Assembly: GCF_009759665.1 (NCBI RefSeq) | Contig: NZ_WQNE01000031.1 | Coordinates: 39,531 to 103,530, forward strand | Direction: 5' to 3' | DNA: 64,000 nt | Source of the DNA: Bradyrhizobium cajani | GTDB lineage: Bacteria > Pseudomonadota > Alphaproteobacteria > Rhizobiales > Xanthobacteraceae | Part shown: in pieces, positions 35,074 through 44,439 of the stretch | Layout of the letters: each line of letters opens with the position of its first letter | Numbering within the stretch: the stretch's first letter is position 1 | Notes under the pieces: generated by a model | Seen by the model: the letters and a program-made list of their open reading frames with translations, nothing else | What the model was told of the DNA's origin: nothing | Databases searched by the model: none | Program-made: the position numbers and the translations under genes

Positions 35074-37269
35074 CTAGGGAGCGGGTGCTGCGGCCGCCGC
35101 GGGTGCAGTTGCGCTGACCTCGTGTGTGACCACGCGCTCATCGTTCTTGCCGGCGATCATGCCGCTGCCCTCGAACCGCGCGCGATAGACCAGCACGTTC
35201 TCTATCACGCGCTGAACGTAGTTGCGCGTCTCCGACAGCGGAATGCGCTCGACCCAGTCGACCGGATCGACATTGGGATCCCTGGGGTCGCCGCGCGCCT
35301 GCACCCATTCACGCACCCGGCCGCGGCCGGCATTGTAGCCGGCAAACGTCATGATCTGGTTGCCGCGATATTCGGACAACAGCGCGCTGAGCTCGGCCGC
35401 GCCCATCTGCGTGTTGTAGACGGGATCGGAGACCATCCTGTCCCAGTCATAGGTCAGGCCGAAGCGCTTTGCCGTGTCGCGCCCGGCTTCCGGCGTCACC
35501 TGCATCAGGCCGACCGCATTGGCGGGCGACTTGTCGCGTTGGTCGAACGAGCTTTCGGTGCGCGCCACCGAATAGATCACGCTGGTCTCGATCGCGGGCG
35601 CGACCTGCCTGTGCTCGGGGATGCCGATGGTCGGGAAGGCGTAATGGTCGAGCGCAAGCCCGCGGGCCAGCGCCGACTTGCCGACCTCCAGCATCACGCG
35701 GGCATCGTTGCGCCGGCCGGCGAGCTCGCCGAGCGCTTCGAGCGCTGCGACGTCGGTGCTCTCCTTGGCGAAATCCTCGGCATAGTAGAATACCATGTCG
35801 CGCTCGCCGATGCCGTAGAGCATGTCAGCGGCGCGGACACGCTCATCCGCGGCCGGCGTGTCGGCGGCGGCCAGCACGGGCGAGGGCGCGCGCAGCTCGA
35901 TCCGGTCGACGCCGAGCTTCGCACGCGCAAGCTGGCCGTAATAGGCGGTCGGGTAGCGCGCGGCGGCCTTGTAGCTGATGCGCGCGTCGGCCGTTGCCCC
36001 CAGTGCCTCGGCGGCGCGGCCGCGCCAGTAATGGGCCCGCGACAGCGCGATCGGATTGGCCGAGCCCTCGTCGATCGCGGCGAAGTGCATCATCGCGGTC
36101 TTGGGATCGTGGAGATAGCGCAGGGCGATCCAGCCGCACATGAAGTGGTAGTCGACGCGATAGACCTCCTTCTCCGGCACTGCGGCCATGCGCACGACGT
36201 CATAGGCGGTCTTGAATTTGCCCTGGTCGAGCAGCTTGCGCGCAAGCAGGCGGCGCTCGCGCCACCAGGCGTCCGTGTCCTGGGCCGCCATCATGTCGGG
36301 CGCGGCGGCCAGGATCACTTCGGCGGCGTCGTCGATGCGGTCCTTTTGGAGGTGCCATTGCGCGCGGCACAGCACATAGCCGAGATCGCGGCGCGCTTCT
36401 GCCGACACGTCCTCGAGATAATCCCCGGCCTTGTTGGCCTTGCCGGTGACCGCGGCGCAGGCCTTGACGATCGCGAGCGCGTCCTCGCCGAGCCGCTTGG
36501 CTGCGCGCGTTGCGCCGGCATAATCCTTGGCGCCGAGCCGCTTGTCCATGCGGGCGCGATGATCATCCGCGGTCAGGAGCTCGCGGAACGCCTCGTAGGA
36601 ATCCTCTTCGCTGCGCTCGGACAATTCGTCCGTGCGCCAGGCATCGCGCACCAGACGCGCGGCCCGGTCGTTGTCGCCCTCGGAGATCAGCACGCGTGCG
36701 AGCGCGAACTTGCCCTTGGCGCTGGTCGGCCGGTCCATGGTGAATTTGTGCACGGTGGCCGCGTCGCTCTTCTCCTGCCACAGCCGCGCCTCGGCGCGCC
36801 GGCGCAAGAGCGCGCTGCTCGGCCAGTCCGGATTGGCGGTGAGGAAGGCGGCGTAACGTTTGAAATTCGCCGTGCTCTCGGAATGGCGCAGCATGAACCA
36901 GTCGGCGAGCTTCTGTCCGGCAGGGTCAGCGATGCGGTCGCGCGCGGCGCTCGCGTCATCCGTCTTGCCCCGGCGCGCGAGGTCGATCGCGTTCTTCAGC
37001 GCGGCGAGGTCGCCGGTCAGCGGCGGCGGCGCCGGCTTGTCCGACGGCTCGTCTTGCTTCTTCGACTTGCGCCTGGCCTCGGCGTGCTTGCCGTGCCGCG
37101 ACTTGACCGAGGATTTGGCCGCGGCATGGCGCTGCTTGCCGGCTTTCGCCTCATGCGTCTTCTTCGGTGCGGCTGATTTGTGACTGCTCTTCGCTGCCAG
37201 CTCCGTCGGCAGGAGCGCGAAAGTGGCCATGGCAACGACACACGCGAGCGAGCGTAGGCACTGGTTCAT
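35074..37269 (-). CDS. Soluble lytic murein transglycosylase (Slt family)
   Basis: 731 residues with a signal peptide (LRSLACVVAMATFALLPTELAA) and a Lys/His-rich linker. A long alpha-helical superhelical region (about 90-520) is followed by the GH23 catalytic domain near the C-terminus. The catalytic Glu is in VIYSVARTESSFDQRDKSP, followed by ANAVGLMQVTPEAGRDTAKR and FAGYNAGRGRVREW. The domain order is that of E. coli Slt70: exolytic cleavage of peptidoglycan to anhydromuropeptides in the periplasm. The ATG at 37269 is selected because it precedes the signal peptide and follows AGGGGGA. Single gene, convergent with the mini-gene cluster. Confidence 0.94.
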   Translation of the reverse strand: MNQCLRSLACVVAMATFALLPTELAAKSSHKSAAPKKTHEAKAGKQRHAAAKSSVKSRHGKHAEARRKSKKQDEPSDKPAPPPLTGDLAALKNAIDLARRGKTDDASAARDRIADPAGQKLADWFMLRHSESTANFKRYAAFLTANPDWPSSALLRRRAEARLWQEKSDAATVHKFTMDRPTSAKGKFALARVLISEGDNDRAARLVRDAWRTDELSERSEEDSYEAFRELLTADDHRARMDKRLGAKDYAGATRAAKRLGEDALAIVKACAAVTGKANKAGDYLEDVSAEARRDLGYVLCRAQWHLQKDRIDDAAEVILAAAPDMMAAQDTDAWWRERRLLARKLLDQGKFKTAYDVVRMAAVPEKEVYRVDYHFMCGWIALRYLHDPKTAMMHFAAIDEGSANPIALSRAHYWRGRAAEALGATADARISYKAAARYPTAYYGQLARAKLGVDRIELRAPSPVLAAADTPAADERVRAADMLYGIGERDMVFYYAEDFAKESTDVAALEALGELAGRRNDARVMLEVGKSALARGLALDHYAFPTIGIPEHRQVAPAIETSVIYSVARTESSFDQRDKSPANAVGLMQVTPEAGRDTAKRFGLTYDWDRMVSDPVYNTQMGAAELSALLSEYRGNQIMTFAGYNAGRGRVREWVQARGDPRDPNVDPVDWVERIPLSETRNYVQRVIENVLVYRARFEGSGMIAGKNDERVVTHEVSATAPAAAAAPAP

Positions 37270-37590
37270 TCCATGGTCCCCCTGCGAAACCACTACAAAC
37301 CAAGGTCCGCGACGACATGCGGCTTGAGAATCAAAGACGACGCCAAGGATGATGGCACGGCATCGTTTCGGATTGGTCACGCTCCCGCAACAATGCGGCA
37401 AAAAACGGATAGGAACTCGGGAACTTCCGAAACGCGGAAGGGGTAGGGGCTTTAATCTTTGTTAACGATTGGGACTCGTGCGACGTCGCGCCGGGTTCCC
37501 GACGCCGCCAAGGCCCAGATTGCGTGTTCCCGCGGGCAAATCCGGTGTATTGAGTTCCCTGATCCGTCCTTTCAGCCTTTGCCCGCACCA

Positions 37591-39327
37591 ATGCCGATTT
37601 TCAACCAGTCGATCCGGCGCAAGATCGTCGGCATCGCCCTCGGACTGATCGTCCTGATGCTGGTCACCTCGATTCTGTCGATGGTGATGTCGAGCCAGGT
37701 CGGCGTCCTGCTCGATGAGCTGACCAACCGTTACATCCCGGCCTATGGAGATCTGGCGCGCGCCAACATCCGCTCGCTGGAACGGGCGGTGGCGCTGCGG
37801 CGAATGGTCATGACCAGGATGCAGTCGCCATCGGACGAGGAGGCTTACGCGGCGCGCCTTCGTGAATTCGAGGAATCGGACCGGAGGATCGAGGAGGAAG
37901 CCGAGCGCGCGCGCAAGCTCATCAACGCGATTATCGACGATCCCAGGACCCCATCGGACAATGCCGCGCTGGCGCGGATCGAGGCCCGCATCGAGACCTC
38001 CGTCGCCGAGCTGCGCCGCGATATGAATGAGAACCACGCAAAGCTCGTCAAGCAAGTCGACGCCAAGCAGATAGCGGAGGCCCGCAACACGCTGGAGCAT
38101 ATCGACGCCATACGCGACCAATTCAACCAGAAGATCGATCTGATCCGCGCCGACATGCTGAAGCAGGTTTACGCCAGCACGTCGCAGGTGATCGGCCATC
38201 AGCATAAGGCGATCATCGTGTCGGGCATCGTGACCGTGCTCGCAGCGGTCGTCGGGTTTGCCTTTGCGCTGCTGGTCTCCAGCGGTATCACGCGGCCGGT
38301 GCGGATGTTGCTCGCCGGCACCCGCGAGGTCGAGGCAGGCCGGTTCGACAAACCCATCACCGTCTCCACGCAGGACGAGATCGGCGAGCTTGCCGCGGCC
38401 TTCAACCGCATGATCGAGCAGTTGCGCCACAACGAGCGCATCCGCGAGACCTTTGGCCGCTACATCGACCCCAAGGTCGTGCAGGGCCTGATCGACCGGC
38501 CGGAAGTTGCCGTCGACGGCCAGCGCCGGGTGATGACCATCATGTTCTGCGACATGAGCGGTTTCACCTCGATGAGCGAGGGCATGACCCCGCGCGGCCT
38601 CGTCAAGGTGATGAACCATTATTTCACCGTGATGTCCGGTCCGATCAGGGACAATCGCGGCGTCATCGACAAATATATCGGTGACGCCATCATGGCCTAT
38701 TGGGGCCCGCCCTTCATCGAGGAGGGCGAGCAGGGGCGGCTCGCCGGCCTTGCCGCAATCGACATGGCCGAGCAGGTGCCCGCGCTCCAGAAGCAATTGC
38801 CGGATCTGCTCGGCATCCGCGCCATGCCGGCGCTGTGCGACTTGCGCATCGGCATCGCCACAGGCGAGGTCCTGACCGGCAGCATCGGCTCCGAGCTGAT
38901 GATGAGCTTTACCGTGATGGGCGATGCCGTGAACCTCGCCTCGCGGCTCGAGGCCGTCAACAAGGTCTACGGTACCCGCATCCTGATCTCGCAGGCGACG
39001 GCGGACGCGATCGGCTCGCACCTCGAACTGCGCGAGATCGATTGTCTCGCGGTCGCCGGCCAGAGCGCGCCGCAGGCCATCTTTGAGGTGATGGGCAGGA
39101 GCGGCGCGCTCGCCGCTGCGCAAGCGAGCCTGCGCAAGCACTATGCCGAAGGTCTCGCCGCCTATCGCGCTCGCCGCTTCGACGAGGCTAGCGCCGCGCT
39201 CAACGCGGCGCTCGAAGCCGTCCCGGGCGACGGACCATCGCGCACACTGCTCGGCCGCATTGCGCAGTTCGAGACCGATCCGCCGGATGCCAATTGGGAC
39301 GGCGCCTGGCGGCTGGAGCAGAAATAG
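37591..39327 (+). CDS. Membrane class III adenylate/guanylate cyclase with HAMP
   Basis: 578 residues: TM1 (about 10-32, IVGIALGLIVLMLVTSILSMV), a helical periplasmic four-helix-bundle-like sensor (about 35-200), TM2 (about 208-230), HAMP (about 232-285, GITRPVRMLLAGTREVEAGRFD) and a class III cyclase domain (about 305-490). The metal-binding Asps are in MFCDMSGFTSM and YIGDAIMAYWGPP; the late substrate/transition-state region is SFTVMGDAVNLASRLEAV. It ends in a short TPR-like helical tail. It makes a cyclic nucleotide from the cytoplasmic face on an extracytoplasmic signal. One possible target in this window is the glutaminase with a cyclic-nucleotide domain (inference only). Confidence 0.93.
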   Translation: MPIFNQSIRRKIVGIALGLIVLMLVTSILSMVMSSQVGVLLDELTNRYIPAYGDLARANIRSLERAVALRRMVMTRMQSPSDEEAYAARLREFEESDRRIEEEAERARKLINAIIDDPRTPSDNAALARIEARIETSVAELRRDMNENHAKLVKQVDAKQIAEARNTLEHIDAIRDQFNQKIDLIRADMLKQVYASTSQVIGHQHKAIIVSGIVTVLAAVVGFAFALLVSSGITRPVRMLLAGTREVEAGRFDKPITVSTQDEIGELAAAFNRMIEQLRHNERIRETFGRYIDPKVVQGLIDRPEVAVDGQRRVMTIMFCDMSGFTSMSEGMTPRGLVKVMNHYFTVMSGPIRDNRGVIDKYIGDAIMAYWGPPFIEEGEQGRLAGLAAIDMAEQVPALQKQLPDLLGIRAMPALCDLRIGIATGEVLTGSIGSELMMSFTVMGDAVNLASRLEAVNKVYGTRILISQATADAIGSHLELREIDCLAVAGQSAPQAIFEVMGRSGALAAAQASLRKHYAEGLAAYRARRFDEASAALNAALEAVPGDGPSRTLLGRIAQFETDPPDANWDGAWRLEQK

Positions 39328-39431
39328 CCGGCCGCGCGGAAAAATTGCTTTTACTCGATAACGATGTTCGCCGTGACCTATTTCCTGGGCTTAGGTTGGA
39401 TGTCCTTGAGGCGTTTGATGGGGACACGCCG

Positions 39432-39608
39432 ATGACAGAGCTTCAGGACAGGCTGGAACGGTTCGAGACGCTCACCGCCGAATGCGAGCTGATCACCAAG
39501 CTCGCCACCGACAGCACCAAGCGCGAGTTCTATCTGAATCTGGCGGAGCAGTACCGCCAGGCGGCCGTGGAGACGCGGCAGGCGATCGCGGTGAAGGCTG
39601 CGGCCTGA
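39432..39608 (+). CDS. Small helical protein
   Basis: 58 residues, MTELQDRLERFETLTAECE ... KREFYLNLAEQYRQAAVETRQ, almost entirely amphipathic helix, without membrane segments. A GGGGA sits about 10 bases upstream of the ATG. The codon and amino-acid make-up is convincing and unlike out-of-frame sequence. Function unknown. Confidence 0.65.
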   Translation: MTELQDRLERFETLTAECELITKLATDSTKREFYLNLAEQYRQAAVETRQAIAVKAAA

Positions 39609-39761
39609 AGCCGGCTGCAATCCGTTCTTAACATTTTGCGCGCAATCTCTGCGACATGCGAGCGTTGTCGATTGGCGATCGCTCGCGGTGGGAAGGCCGG
39701 GGTTCGTTGCGATGCAGCGCACCTCGCAGCTGTGTCGTTGCCATGCCTGACAGGCAATCCC

Positions 39762-39971
39762 ATGCGCCTCGTTGCAGTGATCATATTTGCGCTCATGACT
39801 GCGGCCTGCGATCAGGAGCAGGATATCACCGGCTCGACGCCGACCTGTCCGATGCGGAACTACAGCTATAACCCCCGCGACATGAACCAGTGCGTCAACG
39901 CCTGCAAGTCGTGCGACCGCGGCACCACGGTCACCTGCACGACCTCCTGCAGCCTCAAGGGTGCTCGCTGA
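39762..39971 (+). CDS. Small cysteine-rich exported protein or lipoprotein
   Basis: 69 residues: hydrophobic start MRLVAVIIFALMTAACDQEQ, which ends in an approximate lipobox (MTAAC). Then PTCPMRNYSYNPRDMNQCVNACKSC and TVTCTTSCSLKGAR supply six more cysteines. The spacing suggests disulfide knots in the envelope. A lipoprotein is likely but the lipobox is imperfect. Not recognised further. Confidence 0.65.
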   Translation: MRLVAVIIFALMTAACDQEQDITGSTPTCPMRNYSYNPRDMNQCVNACKSCDRGTTVTCTTSCSLKGAR

Positions 39972-40107
39972 GCGGACCGCCCGCTGTCCCTGCAGGGATC
40001 GCAACTGCACTATCCTGGGCGACCAGAACTTTGCGGTGCGATGGCACCGGAACGATTCACATGGATCAATCATTGAAGGAAGCGGGCAGGACGCGGAGTC
40101 CTATGGA

Positions 40108-40365
40108 ATGGGTATGCTCGATCCCGGTCGGTTCCTGGTGTCGTGCTCGCATTGCGACGCTTGGCCGATGGCTGCCAACGTCAAGCGTTCGAGCTGGTCG
40201 GCGTCCCCGCATGAGGTTCGTTTCGTCTGCCCGCGCTGTCGCCGCGAGGAGACCGCGATCGTCTCGGCCTCTGGCGAACTGACGCCGATCAAGCGCATCG
40301 ACGTTCCCCCACACGACGTCGCGGTCGCCTGGGCCCAGGCCCAGCGCCCGAGAGGACGGACGTAA
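40108..40365 (+). CDS. Small protein with two CxxC motifs
   Basis: 85 residues from ATG 40108 (GGAG nine bases upstream; ATG 40114 also possible). SCSHCDAWPM and FVCPRCRREETAIVS form a zinc-ribbon-like pair (C-x2-C ... C-x2-C, about 27 residues apart). The sequence then runs to a Pro/Arg-rich end. The frame is open upstream to 39961 but that part is not protein-like. Function unknown. Confidence 0.6.
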   Translation: MGMLDPGRFLVSCSHCDAWPMAANVKRSSWSASPHEVRFVCPRCRREETAIVSASGELTPIKRIDVPPHDVAVAWAQAQRPRGRT

Positions 40366-40461
40366 GCCGCGCCGCGCTCGCGCCGGCCGCCAACGCGATC
40401 CCGATCCGGAACGGGTCCCGACCAGTCGATTGACTCCCGCCTTGAACGACCCGTAAATTGG

Positions 40462-40655
40462 TTGGTGACGGTTCTCCCTCGGGAGATCAAAAGGGAACGT
40501 GGTGCGGGAAAGTCCCAACGCCGGGATCTTCTCAATGCCGCGGCTGCCCCCGCAACTGTAAGCGGTGAATCTTTCGTCCTATGCCACTGGGAACCTCGGT
40601 CCTGGGAAGGCGACGCAAGGTAACGACCCGCGAGCCAGGAGACCTGCCGTCAGCC
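40462..40655 (+). ncRNA. Cobalamin riboswitch
   Basis: Conserved blocks occur in order: AAAAGGGAACGTGGTGCGGG (40489-40508), GCTGCCCCCGCAACTGTAAG (40543-40562), CCACTGGG, CCTGGGAAGGCGACGCAAGG (about 40602-40621) and the B12 box GAGCCAGGAGACCTGCC (40632-40648). This is the coenzyme-B12-sensing leader that represses uptake genes when cobalamin is plentiful. It lies 125 bp upstream of the TonB-dependent receptor on the same strand, so that receptor is almost certainly a corrinoid transporter. No clear terminator stem follows the B12 box, so control is probably at translation initiation. Confidence 0.95.
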
Positions 40656-40779
40656 GTGGTCACACGCGAAGATGTCGGTCGGGGAGTACAGACATTAGCT
40701 TCACCGGAGCAATCGATCGCTCCGCGGTAAAGCCTCGTTCGCTGTGACGTGCCACTGACGTCATACCGAGGTTACACTT

Positions 40780-43014
40780 GTGTCCCGTATTCTCTTTGCC
40801 GCCAGGCGCCTGAGCGCCGGCTTCTTCGCGGCCGCTTTCCTGTATTCGCTCGATCTGTCCATCGCCCGCGCGCAGCAAGCCGTGGGCGAGCAGCTGCCGC
40901 CGATAGAGGTCACGAAGTCCGACGATCAGAACCGCACGCGCGCCAGGGCGACGGGCGATGACGATGCGGCCATGCGCCGGGCAGCACCGGATGTCGCCCC
41001 AAGTGGAGTGCGGGCCGGTTCATCCGACTCTGTCGGCGGGGCCGCCACTAGCAACGCAGGCATTGTCGGGGCCGCCACCACCGTCATCACGGCCGCGGAC
41101 ATCGCCCATGCGCCGTCGCAGACCCTTGCCGAGATCATCGCGACGCAAGTCCCGGGTGCCCAGATCACGACGCTCTATGGCGGCCAGATCGGCGCGAAGA
41201 CAGGCGTCGATCTGCGCGGCTTCGGTGCCTTCGCCACCGCCAACACGCTGGTGTTGATCAACGGACGTCGGCTGAACGACGTCGACATGGCGCAGGTGGA
41301 CCTCTCCACCATCCCGCTCAACGCCATCGAGCGCATCGAGATCACCCGCGGCAATTCCGGTGCGGTGCTCTACGGGGACAATGCGGTCGGTGGCGTCATC
41401 AACATCGTCACCAGGAACGGCGTCGGCGGACCGCCAATTGCTGCGCGCATCGAGGCCGGCTTCGGCTCGTTCGACACCAGGCTCGGCAACGTCTCGACGG
41501 CGCTCAATTCCGGTCCGTGGTCAACCTCGTTCTACGGCAATGCCGCCAAGACCGACGGCTACCGCGACAACAATCGTTACGTCCAGGAGAACGGCGTCGG
41601 CAATCTCAACTACACGACGCCCGGTTTGACCGCTTTCCTGACCGTGACCGGTGACAATCAGGAACTGCGGCTGCCGGGTGGCCGCACTGTCGATCCGTCC
41701 ATAGGCGTCGACGAACTCGTGACCAACCGAAGGGGGACCAGCACCCCCTTCAACTATGCCAACCAGCAGGGCTTCAGCGCGACGGCGGGCTTGACGAAAA
41801 CCCTGGCGAACGGCGTCGATCTCATCGTCGACGGCAGCATGCGCGACAAGAAGCAGCAGAGCGTGTTCTTCTCCAGCCCTGCGCCGATTCCCGCCTTCTT
41901 CACGTCGACCTTTGTCGACGCCGACCTGACGACCTGGTCGATCACACCGCGGCTCAGCGTGAAGAGCCTGCTGCTCGGACTGCCGTCGCAGCTCTTGACC
42001 GGCATCGACTATTACGACGCGAGCTACCGGCAAGACCGCGGCGCCGGCCAGGGTCTCGCCCCCTGGCACAATTACGACCTCAGGCAGCAGACGGTCGCGG
42101 GCTATGTCCAGCACACATTGGGTGTGGCGCCGACGACCGACATCTCCTACGGCGCGCGAGTACAGACCATCAGGCTCTCGGCGCGCGACAATTTCGATCT
42201 GACAGCTCCGTTCAACGCCGACATAGGCGCGCTTCCGCTGAGGAGCGATGAGACGCAATATGCGCTGCACCTCGGTGCCGAGCATCGCCTCAACGACGTC
42301 TTCTCGCTGTTCGGCCGCGCAGCGCGCGCGTTCCGCACGCCTGACGTCGACGAGCGCGTGTCGTCGGGCCCATCTTTCGACCCCTTCTTCAATCCGCTCC
42401 CGCAAACGTTCCAGCTCAAGACCCAGACCTCGCAGGATGTCGAGGGTGGGCTGCGCATCAAGGCAGGCGGTCTTCAGATACAGAGCAGTCTCTATCTGAT
42501 GGACCTCACCAACGAGGTCCATTTCAATCCGATCCTGTTCTACAACACCAATCTCGATCCGACCCGCCGCTACGGCTCGGAGACCACTGTCTCCTATCGC
42601 GTCAACGACGCTCTGCTGCTGCGCTCCGGCATGGCCTATACGAGGTCCGTCTTCCGCGAAGGTGTCTGGGCCGGCAACGATGTGCCGCTGGTCTCGCGTT
42701 ACACCGCGAGTGCGGGCATCACATGGAACATCTGGCAGAACTATGTGGTGCTCGACGCCACCGCGCGATTCTGGAGCGAGCGTCGCATGGACAACGACCA
42801 GGCCGGGACCCAGAAGCCGATCCCAGCCAATGGCACGATCGACCTCAAGCTCAGCGGCCAGTACGAGCGCTATTTCTGGTCGCTCAGTGTCAACAATATT
42901 CTGAACGCGCTTTACTACGACTATGCGATCGCAAGCACCTTCACCGACGGCCGCTTCAGCGCCTATCCGCTGCCCGGTCGCACCTATCTGCTCAAGGCCG
43001 GCGCCACATTCTGA
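40780..43014 (+). CDS. TonB-dependent outer-membrane receptor, probable cobalamin (BtuB-like)
   Basis: 744 residues, start GTG 40780 with GAGG upstream. Signal peptide to about residue 31 (ending SIARAQQ), a TonB-box region around LPPIEVTKSD, and a low-complexity spacer. The plug domain is about 100-225 (QTLAEIIATQVPGAQITT, DLRGFGAFATANTLVLINGRR, IERIEITRGNSGAVLYGDNAVGG). A 22-strand barrel ends in the C-terminal Phe motif YLLKAGATF. Control by the B12 riboswitch upstream gives the substrate class. The receptor is longer than E. coli BtuB (about 614 residues) because of the spacer and loops. Confidence 0.94.
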   Translation: MSRILFAARRLSAGFFAAAFLYSLDLSIARAQQAVGEQLPPIEVTKSDDQNRTRARATGDDDAAMRRAAPDVAPSGVRAGSSDSVGGAATSNAGIVGAATTVITAADIAHAPSQTLAEIIATQVPGAQITTLYGGQIGAKTGVDLRGFGAFATANTLVLINGRRLNDVDMAQVDLSTIPLNAIERIEITRGNSGAVLYGDNAVGGVINIVTRNGVGGPPIAARIEAGFGSFDTRLGNVSTALNSGPWSTSFYGNAAKTDGYRDNNRYVQENGVGNLNYTTPGLTAFLTVTGDNQELRLPGGRTVDPSIGVDELVTNRRGTSTPFNYANQQGFSATAGLTKTLANGVDLIVDGSMRDKKQQSVFFSSPAPIPAFFTSTFVDADLTTWSITPRLSVKSLLLGLPSQLLTGIDYYDASYRQDRGAGQGLAPWHNYDLRQQTVAGYVQHTLGVAPTTDISYGARVQTIRLSARDNFDLTAPFNADIGALPLRSDETQYALHLGAEHRLNDVFSLFGRAARAFRTPDVDERVSSGPSFDPFFNPLPQTFQLKTQTSQDVEGGLRIKAGGLQIQSSLYLMDLTNEVHFNPILFYNTNLDPTRRYGSETTVSYRVNDALLLRSGMAYTRSVFREGVWAGNDVPLVSRYTASAGITWNIWQNYVVLDATARFWSERRMDNDQAGTQKPIPANGTIDLKLSGQYERYFWSLSVNNILNALYYDYAIASTFTDGRFSAYPLPGRTYLLKAGATF

Positions 43015-43087
43015 TCAAGGCCCTGACCTCGACAGGGCTGTCACAGGCCAGCAAATGGACTAGAATTCGAAGAGAAGGAGATTACCC

Positions 43088-43666
43088 ATGGCCCTCAGCA
43101 TCCTGCCGTCTCACGCCGACCGCTTCCGCCTTCATTCGGTCGCGCCGCGCCTCGCGCCGATGTTCTGCTGTGCGCTGCTGACGGTGTCATGCGCGCTCGC
43201 GAGCTTCGCACTCGCCTGCGCCACGCCCTTTGCGGCCTTCGCGGTGCTCGCGGCGGCAATGCTGCCGCTGCGCCCGGCACTGCTCGTCGTCACCGGTGCC
43301 TGGCTCGTGAACCAGACCATCGGCTTCGGCGTGCTGCATTATCCCGTTGACGGCAGCACCGTCGCCTGGGGCTTTGTGATTGGCGCAGCTGCGCTGCTGG
43401 CGACCGCCGTTTCGTCCGCCGTGCTCCGCACGCTGCCGCAGGGGCGCACGCCGCTGATGCTGGCGATCACGCTCGTTGCCGCCTACGCGACCTATGAACT
43501 CGTGCTGCTTGCCGCAACGCCGGCCCTCGGCGGCGAGGGCGCCTTCACCGCCGCCATCGTGGCGCGCATCGGATTGACCAGCGCCGCCTGGCTCGCCGGC
43601 CTCGTCGCCGCCTGCGAGATCGTCCGCCTGATCGATCCGTTCGGACGCGCGATGCGAAACGCCTGA
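43088..43666 (+). CDS. Integral membrane protein downstream of the B12-regulated receptor
   Basis: 192 residues with five or so hydrophobic segments (for example MFCCALLTVSCALASFALAC, FAAFAVLAAAMLPLRPALLVV, VIGAAALLATAVSSAVL, ITLVAAYATYELVLLA, AAWLAGLVAACEIV). AAGGAGA precedes the ATG. It starts 73 bp after the receptor stop without an obvious terminator between, so it is probably under the same riboswitch. That makes a role in cobalamin or cobalt acquisition plausible, but no CbtA/CbiM/BtuC signature is visible. Confidence 0.8.
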   Translation: MALSILPSHADRFRLHSVAPRLAPMFCCALLTVSCALASFALACATPFAAFAVLAAAMLPLRPALLVVTGAWLVNQTIGFGVLHYPVDGSTVAWGFVIGAAALLATAVSSAVLRTLPQGRTPLMLAITLVAAYATYELVLLAATPALGGEGAFTAAIVARIGLTSAAWLAGLVAACEIVRLIDPFGRAMRNA

Positions 43667-43685
43667 GCACCACCGGCGCATGAGG

Positions 43686-43707
43686 TCCGGTCACGGCGAT
43701 GACCGGA
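43686..43707 (+). terminator. Hairpin after the B12-regulated pair
   Basis: TCCGGTCA and TGACCGGA form a perfect 8-bp stem around CGGCGA, 19 bp after the stop codon, followed by TCTTGG. It may act in both directions between convergent genes. Confidence 0.55.
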
Positions 43708-43754
43708 TCTTGGCCCATCGCCGCAAGGCGACCGCCGTCCGGCACCGGCGGCCC

Positions 43755-43946
43755 TTAGCTGCGTCCCGTGCGTGGCTTCAACCATCCCATGATCACGGCG
43801 GACGGCGTTCGACGGCTGCGTGGCAGCCTGTGCTTTTCGCTCGCATCCCTTGCGAACGTTAGGGCCTGCTGGCTGGATCGCCGCTGCTCGGGCGCGCGCG
43901 CCATCCACTCGCGAATGATGGCTCGCCGAATCTTCGATTTCAACAT
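43755..43946 (-). CDS. Small basic hypothetical protein
   Basis: 63 residues starting MLKSKIRRAIIREWMARAPE, ending VIMGWLKPRTGRS. The ATG at 43946 has GGAGG seven bases upstream, which is the main support. It is strongly basic, helical in its first half, soluble, with no recognised domain. From memory, similar small proteins ending in -VIMGWL-P occur in this genus. Confidence 0.58.
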   Translation of the reverse strand: MLKSKIRRAIIREWMARAPEQRRSSQQALTFARDASEKHRLPRSRRTPSAVIMGWLKPRTGRS

Positions 43947-44028
43947 TTGTGGGCCTCCAACGGGCCGGATCAAAAGGGGCAGGATCAAGCCATGCGGCTG
44001 GTCCAGCCTCTCCGTGAACGGCAGCGTG

Positions 44029-44439
44029 CTATGCGGCCTTTTGCATCGGATACGCTTGCGAACGTCGCGCGAGCAGGGCGCTGCCGCACGGATGTTCGGC
44101 GCCTTGGAGGACGACGAAACCGCGCTTCGCCACCGCGGCGCGAAGATTGTCCTTCGCTGCCGGCTTCTGCGCGTCGAGCCAGATCACCAGCACGGCACGG
44201 GGCCCGAGGAAGCCGTCGATCCAATCCATCGCCGCATCGAGCGCGCTGAGCGGGCGTCGTCGCCAGTCCACGAGAGCTGCGTCGTACTGGGCAGCCGGGA
44301 GGCCGCAATTGCCGGCCGATGCGGCCAAAAAATACCCGCGCTTTTGCAGATCCATCATGACAATGCGCTGCCCGGGCGAGCAGCCTGCGAGCGCGATCAT
44401 CGGTTCAATGATTCTGTCGCTGGCCTCTGAGGTAGACAT
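44029..44439 (-). CDS. Hypothetical protein
   Basis: 136 residues from ATG 44439: MSTSEASDRIIEPMIALAGC, GQRIVMMDLQKRGYFLAASA, QYDAALVDWRRRPLSALDAA, GPRAVLVIWLDAQKP and KRGFVVLQGAEHPCG. Alternating strands and helices suggest an alpha/beta fold. The open frame extends 70 residues upstream but that part looks non-coding. The ribosome-binding site (GGTGA) is weak. No family is recognised. Confidence 0.55.
   Translation of the reverse strand: MSTSEASDRIIEPMIALAGCSPGQRIVMMDLQKRGYFLAASAGNCGLPAAQYDAALVDWRRRPLSALDAAMDWIDGFLGPRAVLVIWLDAQKPAAKDNLRAAVAKRGFVVLQGAEHPCGSALLARRSQAYPMQKAA

Noticed and set aside
35122..37176. 684-codon plus-strand frame opposite the lytic transglycosylase
   Set aside because: Shadow of the real minus-strand gene, whose GH23 catalytic motifs are intact.
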